From assembly GCF_003611695.1 (NCBI RefSeq), contig NZ_RAWE01000014.1:1-64000 (forward strand): a stretch of 64,000 nt of DNA, given 5' to 3'. This document shows, piece by piece, positions 1-11,800 of this stretch. The notes below the pieces were generated by a model, which searched no databases, was not told the DNA's origin, and saw only the letters and a list, made by a program, of their open reading frames with translations. Source of the DNA: Corallococcus carmarthensis (GTDB lineage Bacteria; Myxococcota; Myxococcia; Myxococcales; Myxococcaceae). The first letter of the stretch is position 1; each line of letters starts with the position of its first letter. The position numbers were made by a program, and so were the translations under genes.

Positions 1-2161
<2,161 letters not shown>

Positions 2162-2322
2162 GAACACCGCCCCACGGCGCACGGAGGGAAGACAGTCAGG
2201 ATGGAGCGCACGGAAGGACCCGTCCGACGAAGGTGAACGGATCGACTACCATGTCAGGCGGGTGCGTCCGGGAGCCGTGACGGCCGAAGTGTCGCCTTGT
2301 GCGCGCCCGGCCGCGAACGTGC

Positions 2323-3231
2323 CTAGAAGGCGCCCGACAGGCCCACCATCTGGGCGCCGACCATCGGGTTGAGCGACACCGAGGACGCTCGCGTGGTGGA
2401 AGGCGGCGCGTCGTCCACGCGGCCGTGCAGGAGCAGGGGCACGGCGACGCCGAACGCGGTGCCCAGCAAGGCGCCGGTGAGCACGTCGGAGAGGTAGTGC
2501 TTGTCCGCGCCCATGCGCAGCAGGCCCACGGACGCGGCGAGCGGCAGACCCACGCCCCACACGATGGCCTGGTGCTTGTAGCCGCGCATCGAGGCGACGG
2601 TGCCGGCGGACACGGCCAGGGAGAAGGCCAGGTTGGTGTGGCCGCTGTAGAAGGACAGGTTGTTGTCGCTGGGGTGCGCGGTGAGGCCCTTGTCCTCCTC
2701 CGGCAGGACGTGGACGAAGGGGCGCTCGCGGCCCAGGGTGAACTTCACGGCCTGGTTGGCGACGGAGGCGAGGACGGCGCTCTGCACCATGATGGTGGCG
2801 TCCTGGGCGAAGAACTCACGGGACGCGCCACTGCTGTGGCCCACGGCGTACTGGGTGCCCAGCAGGGCCAGCGGCAGGCCCGCGAACCCGAGGATGTTGC
2901 TCCAGGTGTCCGCGCGCTTGCGGGACGCTTCGGTGTTGCCCGCGATGCCTCGGCCCCAGCGGTCCAACTGGTTGAGCCGGTCGGTGCCATCCGGAGCGCG
3001 GTCGCACCAGCGGCACTGCGCCGGGGCCAGGTTGCCCTTGAACACCGTCTCGCTGGAGATCCACAGCACGCCGGCGGTGCCGGTGATGATGCCGTCGCGG
3101 GTCCAGTCGAAGCGCAGCGCGCGCGGTGCATCGGAGGTGTCCTGCGCGGCGGCGGGGGACAGCGGCGCCAGCAGCAGCAGGCAGAAGGTGGCCAGGGTCC
3201 GGTAGGAGGCAGGCATGGGGCGGCGGAGCAT
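2323..3231 (-). CDS. PAP2-family phosphatase, exported
   Basis: Secreted or membrane-associated phosphatase of the PAP2/acid-phosphatase superfamily, which dephosphorylates lipid phosphates or isoprenyl pyrophosphates. A signal peptide covers about residues 1-29, ending AAAQ. The three family motifs are intact: K163-x6-R170-P171, SGH at 196-198, and R239-x5-H245-x3-D249. These give the catalytic His and the phosphate-binding residues. Hydrophobic helices surround the motifs. GGAG seven bases upstream supports the ATG at 3231; an in-frame ATG at 3216 is possible. It lies 42 bases downstream of the LysR gene on the same strand, so co-transcription is likely. Substrate cannot be told from sequence; lipid A or undecaprenyl pyrophosphate are guesses. 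Confidence 0.87.
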   Translation of the reverse strand: MLRRPMPASYRTLATFCLLLLAPLSPAAAQDTSDAPRALRFDWTRDGIITGTAGVLWISSETVFKGNLAPAQCRWCDRAPDGTDRLNQLDRWGRGIAGNTEASRKRADTWSNILGFAGLPLALLGTQYAVGHSSGASREFFAQDATIMVQSAVLASVANQAVKFTLGRERPFVHVLPEEDKGLTAHPSDNNLSFYSGHTNLAFSLAVSAGTVASMRGYKHQAIVWGVGLPLAASVGLLRMGADKHYLSDVLTGALLGTAFGVAVPLLLHGRVDDAPPSTTRASSVSLNPMVGAQMVGLSGAF

Positions 3232-3273
3232 AAGGGCGCTCCGCCCCCTGGTTGCAATCCGGCCGGAGTGGGG

Positions 3274-4182
3274 TCAGCGCGTCCCGGCCTCGTCCTCTTC
3301 GACGAGCCGCGCCAGGAAGTCGCCCAGGGCCTTCACCTTGGGAGGGGTGCGCCGGGCCTGGGGCCACACCATCCACAGCGCGCCGCGTTCCAGGGAGTGC
3401 TCGCGGAGGAAGGGGCGCAGGGTGCCGGCCTCCAGCTCCGGGCGGATCATCAGCTCCACGAACTGGGCGATGCCGAAGCCCGCCCGGGCCGCGTGGGTGA
3501 CGGCCTCGCTGTTGTTGAAGACGAAGGTCTCCGGGATGCGAGGCGCGGAGGCGCCCACGGGCTGGCGCAGGGCCCAGGACTCCACGCGGCCAGTGGACAC
3601 GAAGCGGTAGCGGATGCAGTCGTGTTCCTGGAGCGCGTCGAGCGAGCGCGGCGTCCCGTGCGCCTGGAGGTACGCGGGGGAGGCGCAGAGGATGAAGCGC
3701 TTGGGGCCGAGCCTGCGGCGCATGAGGCGCGAGTCGGTGAGCTCCCCGCAGCGCACCGCCGCGTCCAGTCCGTCCCCGACGATGTCGGCCACGTGGTCGT
3801 TCACGTCCAGGTCCAGCTCCAGGTGCGGGTACTCGCGGCGGAAGCGCTGGAGGTTGGGGATGATGAGCCGCAGGGCGAGCATCTCCGGGACGGAGACACG
3901 CACGCGGCCGCGAGGCGTGCGCACGGCGTGGGCGAGCTCCGATTCGGCGTCGCGCAACTCCGTGAGGGCGCGGATGCAACGCTCGTGGAAGCGGGCGCCC
4001 TGTTCGGTGAGGTGCATGCGCCGCGTGGTGCGCTGGAAGAGGCGGGTGCCCAGGCGCTCCTCCAGGCGGGCCACGCTCTTGCTCGCGGCGGAAGGGGTGA
4101 TGCCCAGCGCACGGGCCGCGGAGGCGAAGCTGCCGGTCTCCGCGACGCGGGCGAAGACGCCAATGGCGGACAGGCTCTCCAT
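3274..4182 (-). CDS. LysR-family transcriptional regulator
   Basis: DNA-binding regulator of 302 residues, the usual LysR length. The N-terminal winged helix-turn-helix (about residues 1-60) has the family signature GSFASAARALGITPSAASKS followed by LEERLGTRLFQRTTR. Residues 90-295 form the periplasmic-binding-like effector domain. GGAGGA shortly before the ATG supports the start. It is transcribed away from the alpha/beta hydrolase at 4299, the classical arrangement in which a LysR protein controls its divergent neighbour and itself. A dyad (GAAATG-N11-CATTTC) sits in the shared intergenic region. It is close to the AaeR/DmlR-type LysR subgroup by feel; the effector is unknown. Confidence 0.93.
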   Translation of the reverse strand: MESLSAIGVFARVAETGSFASAARALGITPSAASKSVARLEERLGTRLFQRTTRRMHLTEQGARFHERCIRALTELRDAESELAHAVRTPRGRVRVSVPEMLALRLIIPNLQRFRREYPHLELDLDVNDHVADIVGDGLDAAVRCGELTDSRLMRRRLGPKRFILCASPAYLQAHGTPRSLDALQEHDCIRYRFVSTGRVESWALRQPVGASAPRIPETFVFNNSEAVTHAARAGFGIAQFVELMIRPELEAGTLRPFLREHSLERGALWMVWPQARRTPPKVKALGDFLARLVEEDEAGTR

Positions 4183-4226
4183 GCGTTCCTCCAGGCCTGA
4201 TGATTCAAGACACCGATGTCCGGAGT

Positions 4227-4249
4227 GAAATGGCAGACAGCGTCATTTC
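4227..4249. promoter_or_regulatory. Dyad in LysR-hydrolase intergenic region, candidate operator
   Basis: GAAATG at 4227-4232 and its exact inverse CATTTC at 4244-4249 are separated by 11 bases. The dyad lies 44 bases upstream of the LysR start and 49 upstream of the hydrolase ATG, where LysR proteins usually bind. The arm spacing resembles LysR sites, but the T-N11-A core is not exact. The assignment is inferred from position and symmetry. Confidence 0.45.
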
Positions 4250-4298
4250 GCGCACGCCTTTTCCACCGCATGAATGCTGGCGAAAGGAAACACGCGCC

Positions 4299-5282
4299 AT
4301 GTCCACGCCCTGGAAGGCTCCGCCGATTCTTGCTCCACCGTCGTCGCATCCCACACCGCCTGACGGCACGGTCTCCCGCCGGGGCGTGCTGAGCGCGGGG
4401 GCCGCGCTGATGCTCGCGGGCTGCGGGAGCGCGTCCGGTGCCCGAACGCGCGCGGCTTCGGACGGAGCGGTCGGGCAGGAGCCGGCGGCCTTCACCCAGC
4501 ACCGGATCACCTCCGCGGATGGCACCTCGCTGTCCTACTTCCGGCACGGCCAGGGGCCCGCGCTCGTCTGGATCTACGGCACGCTCAGCACCTGGGGCGA
4601 CTGGCGGGACGTCGCGTCGCGGTTGTCTCCCCACTTCACGAACTTCGTGCTGGAACGGCGAGGACGCGGCGCCAGCGCGGACGGCGCGGCGTACGCGCTG
4701 GAGCGCGAGGTGGAGGACGTGCTCGCGCTGATGCAGGAGGCCGGGCCCGGTGCCTCGCTGTTCGGCCACTCACTGGGTGGCATCCTGGCGGTGGAGGCGG
4801 CGACGCGGCGGCCTCCGGCACGGCTGGTGCTCTATGAACCTCCGTTTCCCATCTCCCAGCCCATCGCGCGCGAAGCGGTGGAGCGCGTCCGGACGACCTG
4901 GAAGCGCGAGGGACCGGACGCGGCGCTCGTGGCCGCGCAGCACCACATCTTCCGGATGCTCACGCCGGAGCAGCTCGAAGCCTTCCGCCAGACGCCCCAG
5001 TGGGCGAAGCAGCTCGGCATGATGGAGAGCTTCGTGCGTGAAATCAGCGCGGTGGCGGACCTTCCCATGGGTGTGGAGCGCTTCCGCGCCGTGGATACCT
5101 CCACCCTCGTGATTCTGGGCGACCAGAGCCCACAGGTGCTCCTCGCGGAACCGGCTCAAGCCCTGGCGAAGGCACTCCCGCACGTGTCCCTCCGCGTGCT
5201 GCCGGGACAGGGGCACGTGGCCCACGTCTCCGCACCCGCGCTGCTCGCCCGTGAGGTGGAAGTCTTCCTCTCCGCGCGCTGA
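4299..5282 (+). CDS. Alpha/beta hydrolase, Tat-type lipoprotein
   Basis: 327-residue hydrolase predicted to be anchored in the cell envelope. The N-terminus has a twin-arginine stretch SRRGVL (R27, R28), a hydrophobic core and the lipobox LAGC with C42, so Tat export plus lipidation is likely. The hydrolase fold follows: nucleophile elbow GHSLGG with Ser158, acid LGD with Asp275, and His306 in GQGHVAH complete a plausible triad. The open frame reaches 4200, but ATG 4299 follows GAAAGGAAA at a good distance and starts directly before the signal, so it is preferred. It is divergent from the LysR regulator and probably its target. Substrate is unknown; a haloperoxidase/esterase-like role is possible. 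Confidence 0.88.
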   Translation: MSTPWKAPPILAPPSSHPTPPDGTVSRRGVLSAGAALMLAGCGSASGARTRAASDGAVGQEPAAFTQHRITSADGTSLSYFRHGQGPALVWIYGTLSTWGDWRDVASRLSPHFTNFVLERRGRGASADGAAYALEREVEDVLALMQEAGPGASLFGHSLGGILAVEAATRRPPARLVLYEPPFPISQPIAREAVERVRTTWKREGPDAALVAAQHHIFRMLTPEQLEAFRQTPQWAKQLGMMESFVREISAVADLPMGVERFRAVDTSTLVILGDQSPQVLLAEPAQALAKALPHVSLRVLPGQGHVAHVSAPALLAREVEVFLSAR

Positions 5283-5626
5283 CGGAGCGGCTGAGCCCCA
5301 AGCCCCTGCGCGTCCATGCCGACGTGTCGGACAGGTTTCGGCGCGGCCGCGGTGCCAGCCGCCGAGTTCCAAACGGGTCCGACAGTCGGACCCGTTCGTT
5401 CGGCGCGGCCCCGACGGAAAGCGCCAGCGAGGACAGAAGTCATGACCGAAGGCCTGGGAACCTCTGGCCTGAGCGGAGCTGTCCCAGGTCGGGTGGAAGG
5501 CCCGCGACCTCGGACTTCCCGGGTTCCGGAGGGCAGCAGGCGGGCGGACAACGGGCCAGGGTGTGGGAATGCCTCGAAAGGAGCATGAAAACGGCGCCCC
5601 TGGCCGTTCTAGAGTCCTCGCCCCGC
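5283..5626. other. Intergenic region with palindrome and direct repeats
   Basis: No convincing gene lies in these 344 bases, although the addB frame stays open back to 5324 without coding-like start context. It contains a perfect 25-base palindrome (5372-5396), a 12-base direct repeat TTCGGCGCGGCC at 5337-5348 and 5399-5410, and GTCGGAC at 5326-5332 matching the palindrome arms. TAGAGT at 5610-5615 may be the -10 box for addB. Confidence 0.6.
5372..5396. repeat. Perfect 25-base palindrome
   Basis: AACGGGTCCGAC is followed by a single A and then its exact reverse complement GTCGGACCCGTT. A half copy, GTCGGAC, lies upstream at 5326. It could be an operator for a dimeric regulator, a hairpin ending the hydrolase transcript (no T-run follows), or a piece of a dispersed palindromic repeat. 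Confidence 0.8.
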
Positions 5627-8600
5627 ATGCCCCGCCCTGGCCGCACACTCCACGTCTTCCCCGATGCCGCGCGCCGCCAGGCTGCCCTGCGGACGGAGAG
5701 GCGTGCGCGGGGCATCTCCGTGGGGACCCACCTGCTCACGTGGGACGACTTCGTCCACGCGCTGGGTGGGGCGCGCGAGCTCAACCGGCGGCCCTGTCCC
5801 GCGATGACGGCGCGCGCCGTGGTGTCAGGCCTGGGTGGCACGCTGGGCACCACGCCGTTCGGCGACTACGTGCGCGAGCCCGCCTTCGCCCGCGCCGCGG
5901 CGGACGTGCTGTTGGACCTGAAGGCGGGCCGGCTCTCCCCGCGCGAGCTCCAGGACGCCGCGGAGGTGCTGCCGCCAGAGCGCCGCACCCGCGCGCGGGT
6001 CCTGGCCCGGCTCTATCACCTGTACGAACAGCGCCTGGCGGAGCTGGGACTCGCGGACCATGAGGACGTGCTCCGGGGCGCGCGCGAGGCACTGGACCGG
6101 GGCGCGTGGCCCACGGGCTGGGACGGCGTGACGGGGCTGGTGCTCCACGGCGTCTACGACGTGCGCCCGTCGAAGCTGGAGCTGCTGATGGGCCTCGCGG
6201 CGGCGTGCGAGGCGCGTCGCGTGTCGCTGCGCGTGGAGACACCGGTGGGTGGCTCGCCGGTGGCGGACGCGGCGCTCGCGGCGCTGTTCCGCGCCTTCGA
6301 GAACCGGGGCGAGACCATGCCCCACGTGGACCTCTTCAAGGCGGACGTCACCTTCGAGGGCCGCCCCTTCACGGACCTGGGCCGGCACCTGTTCTCGCCC
6401 CGCGCCGCGCGCGACGTGCTGAAGGGCGCGGTGGATGGGCTGTCCGTGTGGAACGCGACGTCCGCGCGTGAGGAGGCCCGCGTGGTGGCCCGCGATGTGC
6501 GGCGGCTCATGGACGCGGGCAGCGCGCCGGGTGACATCGCCATCGCGTACCGGGACCTGGGGCCGGAGGCAGGGTGGCTCGCGGAGGCGTTGGGCGACCT
6601 GGGCGTGCCGGTGCGTCTGCCCTGGGGTGAGCCGCTCGCGCTCGCGGGGCCGGTGCGGCTGGCGCTGGAGCTGCCCGTGCTGATGGAGGACGGCTTCCCG
6701 GCGGAGCGCGTGGCGGAACTCGTCTCCAGCCGCTACGTGCCCTCGTTGTCGCGCGGAGGGCCGGATGCGCCCGCGACCCTCTTCGCGCTCGCCGCCGCGC
6801 GCGACGACCGCCTGGGCGCGACGCGAGGCAAGGGCGCCTACGACGTGCGTCTGGACGGGCTCGCGCGCCGGATGGCCGCGCAGGGGGGCAGGCACAAGGA
6901 GGACGCGGTCAAGGTGATGGCCGTGCGCGCGCTGCGCGACCGCGTGATGCGGCTCATCGACGAATGCCGCCACATCCCCCAGGAGGCCCCGGCCGCGGAG
7001 TCGGTCGCCGCGTGGTGGAAGGTGGTGGAGCGGCTGGGCCTGCTGGACTCGGCGGGACCGCTGGAGCCCCGCGAGGCTGGCGCGCTGGGTGCGCGCATCG
7101 AGGACGCCAGGGCCCGGGACGACGCGGCGCTCGCGGCGTTCCGTCAGCGGATGGAAGCGCTGCTGCGCTCGCTGCGCGCCGTGGGCGGAGGTCCCCGCAT
7201 CACCCGGCGCGTGCTGGGCCGGTGGCTGGCGGACGCGTTGCGCGACGTGCACCTGCCCGCCCGGGGTGCGTCCACCGGCGCGGTGGAGGTGTTGGACCTG
7301 GCCGATGTTCCGGGCCGCACCTTCCGTCACCTCTTCGTCGCCGGGCTCACGGAAGGCCGGCTCCCCGGGCGCGATCCGCCGTCGCCGCTGCTGGGGGACG
7401 CGGAGCGCGTGGCGCTCAACCAGCACCTGACCCGGGACGTGTTCCGCCTCACCGGCGGCGAGTTCGACGACCGCGCGCCCTGGCGCCTCACGGAAGACCG
7501 GCTGCTCTTCGCCAGCGCGCTCGCGGCGGCGGAGGGCACGTTGAGCCTGTCGTTCGCGGTGAAGGCCGCGGGCGGACAGGAGCAGGTGCCCTCGGCGTTC
7601 CTGGAGGAGGTGCGCAGGCTCACCGGCCACAAGTGGGCCACGCGCACGCTGCCGCCCGTGCTGCCGTTGGACGAAGTGCTCACGGCGTCGGAGCTGCGGC
7701 GCACCGTGGCGCTGGAAGCGCTGGCGGGCCTGTCGTTCCCCACGTTGCGTGTCACGGAGCCCGACCCCGCGGGACCGCTGCTCAAGGATCGCTTCGGCAC
7801 GGACGACTGGTTCCGCACCGCGCGAGAGCTGGCCCACATGGAGGCCGCGCGCCTGCGCTTCTTCGGCCGCGAGGACGAACTGCCCGGCGAGTTCACCGGC
7901 GGCGTGCAGGGTCCGGAGCTGGAGCAGAAGCTGCGCGACACGTTCCACTTCGGCCTGGAGCGCCCGCTGTCCGCGAGCGCCCTGTCGAAGTTCGGCAACT
8001 GCGGCTTCCAGGGCTTCATCGCGTACGGCCTGAAGGTGGCCGAGCCCGTGGTGGCCAGCGAGGAGTTCGACGCCCGGGGACGCGGCACCTTCTGGCACCG
8101 CGTGATGGAGGAGGTGTTCCAGGCGCTGAAGGAGAAGAAGCTCCTGGGGCAGGCGCCGGAGGACATCCCCGACGACGTGCTGGAGAAGGCGGTCAAGAAG
8201 GCCAGCCGGCACTTCGCGGAGCTGAACCACGTGGGCCACCACGAGCTGTGGAAGCTCGCGGGAGAGAAGGCCCACGCGATGGCCCGGCGCATCCTCGCGG
8301 ATCCGCGTCACGGCCTGCCGTTCGACCCGCTGGTGCCCGAAGGCTTCGAGCTGCGCTTCGGTCCCGCGGCCGAGGACAAGCGCTGGAGCGACGTGAAGCT
8401 GATGGTGGCGGAGGACGCCATCGTCTTCGAGGGGCAGATCGACCGGCTGGACACGGCCGGCGCGGAAGTGGGCGTCATCGACTACAAGACGGGCCGCCTG
8501 GACAAGCGCACGCTGAAGGAGAACCTGCTGCGCTCGGACTTCCAGCTCCCGCTGTACCTCTACGCTGCGCGCGAGGCGGGCCACGTGGGCGCGAAGAACG

Positions 8601-8872
8601 CGGCGTGGTTCTCGCTGCGCACGGGTGACGCCATCCACCTGTCCGCCGTGCTGCCGCCCGCGGAGCTGGAGGACCTGCTGTCCACGGATCCAGAGGTGCG
8701 CCAGCGCGTGGCGGACGCCGCCGGGCTCAACCTGCCCAACGCGGTGGAGGACCTGGTGCGGCGCCTGCGCAAGGGCGACTTCCCGGCGCGGCCCAACGAT
8801 TGCGGCAAGTGCGGCTACCGCGCGGTGTGCCGCATCACCGAGCGCCGCATCTCGGACGAGGGGAGCGGATGA
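5627..8872 (+). CDS. addB: AddB-like Fe-S nuclease subunit (PD-(D/E)XK)
   Basis: Subunit of a helicase-nuclease that processes DNA double-strand ends before RecA loading. From ATG 5627 it has 1081 residues, close to AddB size. The C-terminal nuclease is intact: HRVMEEV, GQIDR with D939, and DYKTG with D952 and K954. Four cysteines (C792, then C1059-x2-C1062-x5-C1068) match the AddB 4Fe-4S staple. The N-terminus reads RTLHVFPDAARRQAAL and shows no Walker A, unlike Bacillus AddB, so it is probably not a motor. The stop overlaps the addA start (ATGA). ATG 5585 is an alternative start, but its GGAG is only one base away; 5627 follows a TAGAGT hexamer by 11 bases, fitting a leaderless start. The addB name rests on domain order and partner. 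Confidence 0.85.
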   Translation: MPRPGRTLHVFPDAARRQAALRTERRARGISVGTHLLTWDDFVHALGGARELNRRPCPAMTARAVVSGLGGTLGTTPFGDYVREPAFARAAADVLLDLKAGRLSPRELQDAAEVLPPERRTRARVLARLYHLYEQRLAELGLADHEDVLRGAREALDRGAWPTGWDGVTGLVLHGVYDVRPSKLELLMGLAAACEARRVSLRVETPVGGSPVADAALAALFRAFENRGETMPHVDLFKADVTFEGRPFTDLGRHLFSPRAARDVLKGAVDGLSVWNATSAREEARVVARDVRRLMDAGSAPGDIAIAYRDLGPEAGWLAEALGDLGVPVRLPWGEPLALAGPVRLALELPVLMEDGFPAERVAELVSSRYVPSLSRGGPDAPATLFALAAARDDRLGATRGKGAYDVRLDGLARRMAAQGGRHKEDAVKVMAVRALRDRVMRLIDECRHIPQEAPAAESVAAWWKVVERLGLLDSAGPLEPREAGALGARIEDARARDDAALAAFRQRMEALLRSLRAVGGGPRITRRVLGRWLADALRDVHLPARGASTGAVEVLDLADVPGRTFRHLFVAGLTEGRLPGRDPPSPLLGDAERVALNQHLTRDVFRLTGGEFDDRAPWRLTEDRLLFASALAAAEGTLSLSFAVKAAGGQEQVPSAFLEEVRRLTGHKWATRTLPPVLPLDEVLTASELRRTVALEALAGLSFPTLRVTEPDPAGPLLKDRFGTDDWFRTARELAHMEAARLRFFGREDELPGEFTGGVQGPELEQKLRDTFHFGLERPLSASALSKFGNCGFQGFIAYGLKVAEPVVASEEFDARGRGTFWHRVMEEVFQALKEKKLLGQAPEDIPDDVLEKAVKKASRHFAELNHVGHHELWKLAGEKAHAMARRILADPRHGLPFDPLVPEGFELRFGPAAEDKRWSDVKLMVAEDAIVFEGQIDRLDTAGAEVGVIDYKTGRLDKRTLKENLLRSDFQLPLYLYAAREAGHVGAKNAAWFSLRTGDAIHLSAVLPPAELEDLLSTDPEVRQRVADAAGLNLPNAVEDLVRRLRKGDFPARPNDCGKCGYRAVCRITERRISDEGSG

Positions 8873-11800
8873 GCGACACCGCGCCCCACATGCTCGCGCT
8901 GGAGAAGAACCTGGCCCTGATGGCGGGTGCGGGCGCGGGCAAGACGTACAGCCTGGTGACGATGACGCTGCACCTGTTCGCGGGAGCGCGGCAGGCGGAG
9001 CCGCTGCGTCCATCCCGGCTGTGCATGCTCACGTTCACGGACAAGGCCGCCGCGGAGATGCGCAAGCGCGTCCGCGAGCGCCTGGACGCCCTGGCCCAGG
9101 GAGACGTGCCGCTGGACGCGGAGAAGGACCTGCGCGCGTCGCTCGCGAGGCTGGAGCGTCCGTTCCCCACGCAGGACGCGTGGCGCAAGGTGCGCGAGGA
9201 GCTGGGCGCCGCGACGGTGGGCACGTTCCACTCGCTCTGCGGTCAGCTGCTGCGCCGCGCGCCGCCCGCGGTGGGAATCGATCCCGCGTTCGAAGTGCTG
9301 GACGAACTGGAAGCCGCGGGCCTCCTGGAGGACGTCACCGAACGCGTGGTCCTGGACGCGCTGGAGGGCGGCGACGCGCGCGTGCGCGAGCTGTGCGCGG
9401 AGCTGGGTTTCTCCGGCTCCGGCTTCTCCGATGGGCTCGTGGCCGCGCTGATGGATGTCTACGGCACGCTGCGCGAGGAAGGCCTCAAGGCCGCCACGGC
9501 GCGCGTGGGTGACGGCGTCGCGGACAAGGCACAGCTCGAAGCGCTCATCGAGGACTGCCGCCGCCTGTGCCTGGACGCACGCGCCCAGGACACCAAGGGT
9601 GAGTGGAGCGGGCTCCTGAACGCGTGCGAGCCCGCTTTGAAGGGGATGACGCCGGACACGTTCATGCAGCCGGCCCACTTCCCAGCGCTGCGAACCGCGC
9701 TGCTGTCGGAGCCGAAGAACCTGGTCAACCTGCGCAAGGGCGCGGGCGCGTGCCTCAAGGAGCTGCTCTGGAGGGTGAAGGGCAAGAGCGACGGCTCCGT
9801 GCGGCGGCTGGAGGATGCCTATGCCGCGTGGCGCACGGCTCCGTTCGAAGCGACCTTCCGCGACCTGCTGGGCCAGGTGGAGGAGCGGCACGACGCGGAG
9901 CTGACCCGGCGCAACGTGTTCGACTTCACCTCGCTCTTGGTGAAGGCGCGCGACCTCTTGCGCGACCATCCGGAGTTCCGCCAGCAGGTGCAGGAGCGGC
10001 TGGGCGCGCTGCTGGTGGACGAGTTCCAGGACACCAACCGGCTGCAACTGGAGCTGGTGCTGCTGCTGTCGGAGCAGCGCGAGGGCGGCCCGCGCGAGCT
10101 GGCGGCGGGCGCGGACCTCGTGGCCTCGCTGCCCCTGGAGCCCGCGTTCCTGTGCGCGGTGGGTGACCGCAAGCAGTCCATCTACGAGTTCCGTGGCGCG
10201 GACGTGTCCGTGTTCAAGGTCCTGGCGGACAAGATCGAAGCCGAAGGCGGCATGCGCGGCTTCCTCCAGAACAACTACCGCTCGCTGCCGGGCGTCCTGT
10301 CCTTCTTCAACCGCACGTTCGCCGGGCTGCTCGTGGCGAAGGAGGCGACGCCCCGTCCCTTCGAGGTCGTCTACGACGCGGCAACGGACGACCTGTCCCC
10401 CACGCGCCCGGAGCTGGCCGAAGGGCCCGTGGTGGAGCGGATCACGTTGCCGGAGGCCGACACGGCTCCGGAGCTGCGCGAGTACGAAGCGGACGCGGTG
10501 GCTCGCAGGCTGCGGGTGATGCTCGCTCCTGGCGCTCCGGCGACGGTGATGGCGGAGGACCGGAAGGGCCTGCGCCCCGCGCGCGGAGGCGACGTGGCCA
10601 TCCTCTTCCGGACCTTCACGCACCTGGAGGAGTACCGGCAGGCGTTGATCCACCACGGCGTGCCGCACCGGGTGCTGCGAGGCCGGGGCTTCTACGGGGC
10701 CCAGGAGGTGCGCGACCTCGCCTCGTTGCTGGCGTTGCTCGCGGACGCGGACGATGCCCTGGCGTTCGCGGCGGTGTTGCGCTCGCCGCTGGTGGGCCTG
10801 TCGGACGCGTCGCTGTTCCGGCTGGCGGGGGACCTGCCCCTGTCGCTCGGTTCATCCCGGTTGGTGGATCCAGACGTCCGCGCCGCGATGTCCGCGCGTG
10901 AGCAGTCGCGGCTGGCGCGCTTCCTGGAGCTCATCCCCGTGCTGCGCAAGGAGCGCGACCGGTTGGGTGTGCATGCCCTGCTGCATGCCGCGCTGGAGGC
11001 AACGGGGTATCGCGAAGCGCTGGCGGGTTCGCCCTACGCGGAGCAGGCGAGCGCCAACGTGGAGAAGCTCCTGTCGCTGGCGGCGCGGCGGGATGAGCGC
11101 GGCACGGGAGGCTGCGTGGCCTTCGCGCGTGAGCTGCGCCAGTTGGCGGACTCCGACCCCAACGAAGCCCAGGCGGACCTGCTGGACGAGGGCGACCCGC
11201 GCGCCGTGCAACTGCTCACCATCCACCGCGCCAAGGGCCTGGAGTGGCCGGTGGTCGTGGTGCCTGGGATGGGCGGACGCAGGCGCACCACGTCGGCCCG
11301 CGCGTACTTCGAACGTTCCTTCGGCCTGGCCCTGCGGCCCTGGATGCCGGACTCGCTGGACACCTTCACCTCCGAGCGCTTCGAGGCCGTGCGCGCCGAA
11401 CTGAAGGCCCGCGAGGACGCCGAATACCTGCGCCTGCTCTACGTGGCCCTCACGCGCGCCAAGGACCTGCTCGTGCTGTCGGGCGGAGAGGAGAAGCGCG
11501 CGGGCACGGACACGTGGTGGCACCGCGTGGACCGCCGGCTGGACGCGGATCCGGATCTGCGGTCGCTCGCCAGCGACGTGGACGTGGAGCAGCTGCCCCC
11601 GCCCGCGGATCCGGAGCCTCCCACGGAGGAACAGCGCGAACAGGCTCGGATCCGTCTGGAGTCCGCTCTGGAGCGGATGTCCGATGCCGCGTCCGGAGCC
11701 CTCTTCACCGACGCTCCGGCGATCGCCTCCGTGCGCGCGGTCCAGGACTTCCTCACGTGCCCGCGCCGCTACCACCAGCTCCACCGGCTGGGGCTCGCCG

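Noticed and set aside
5825-9013. 1062-codon minus-strand open frame across addB
   Set aside because: Antisense shadow without recognisable domains; both addB and addA on the plus strand are clear.
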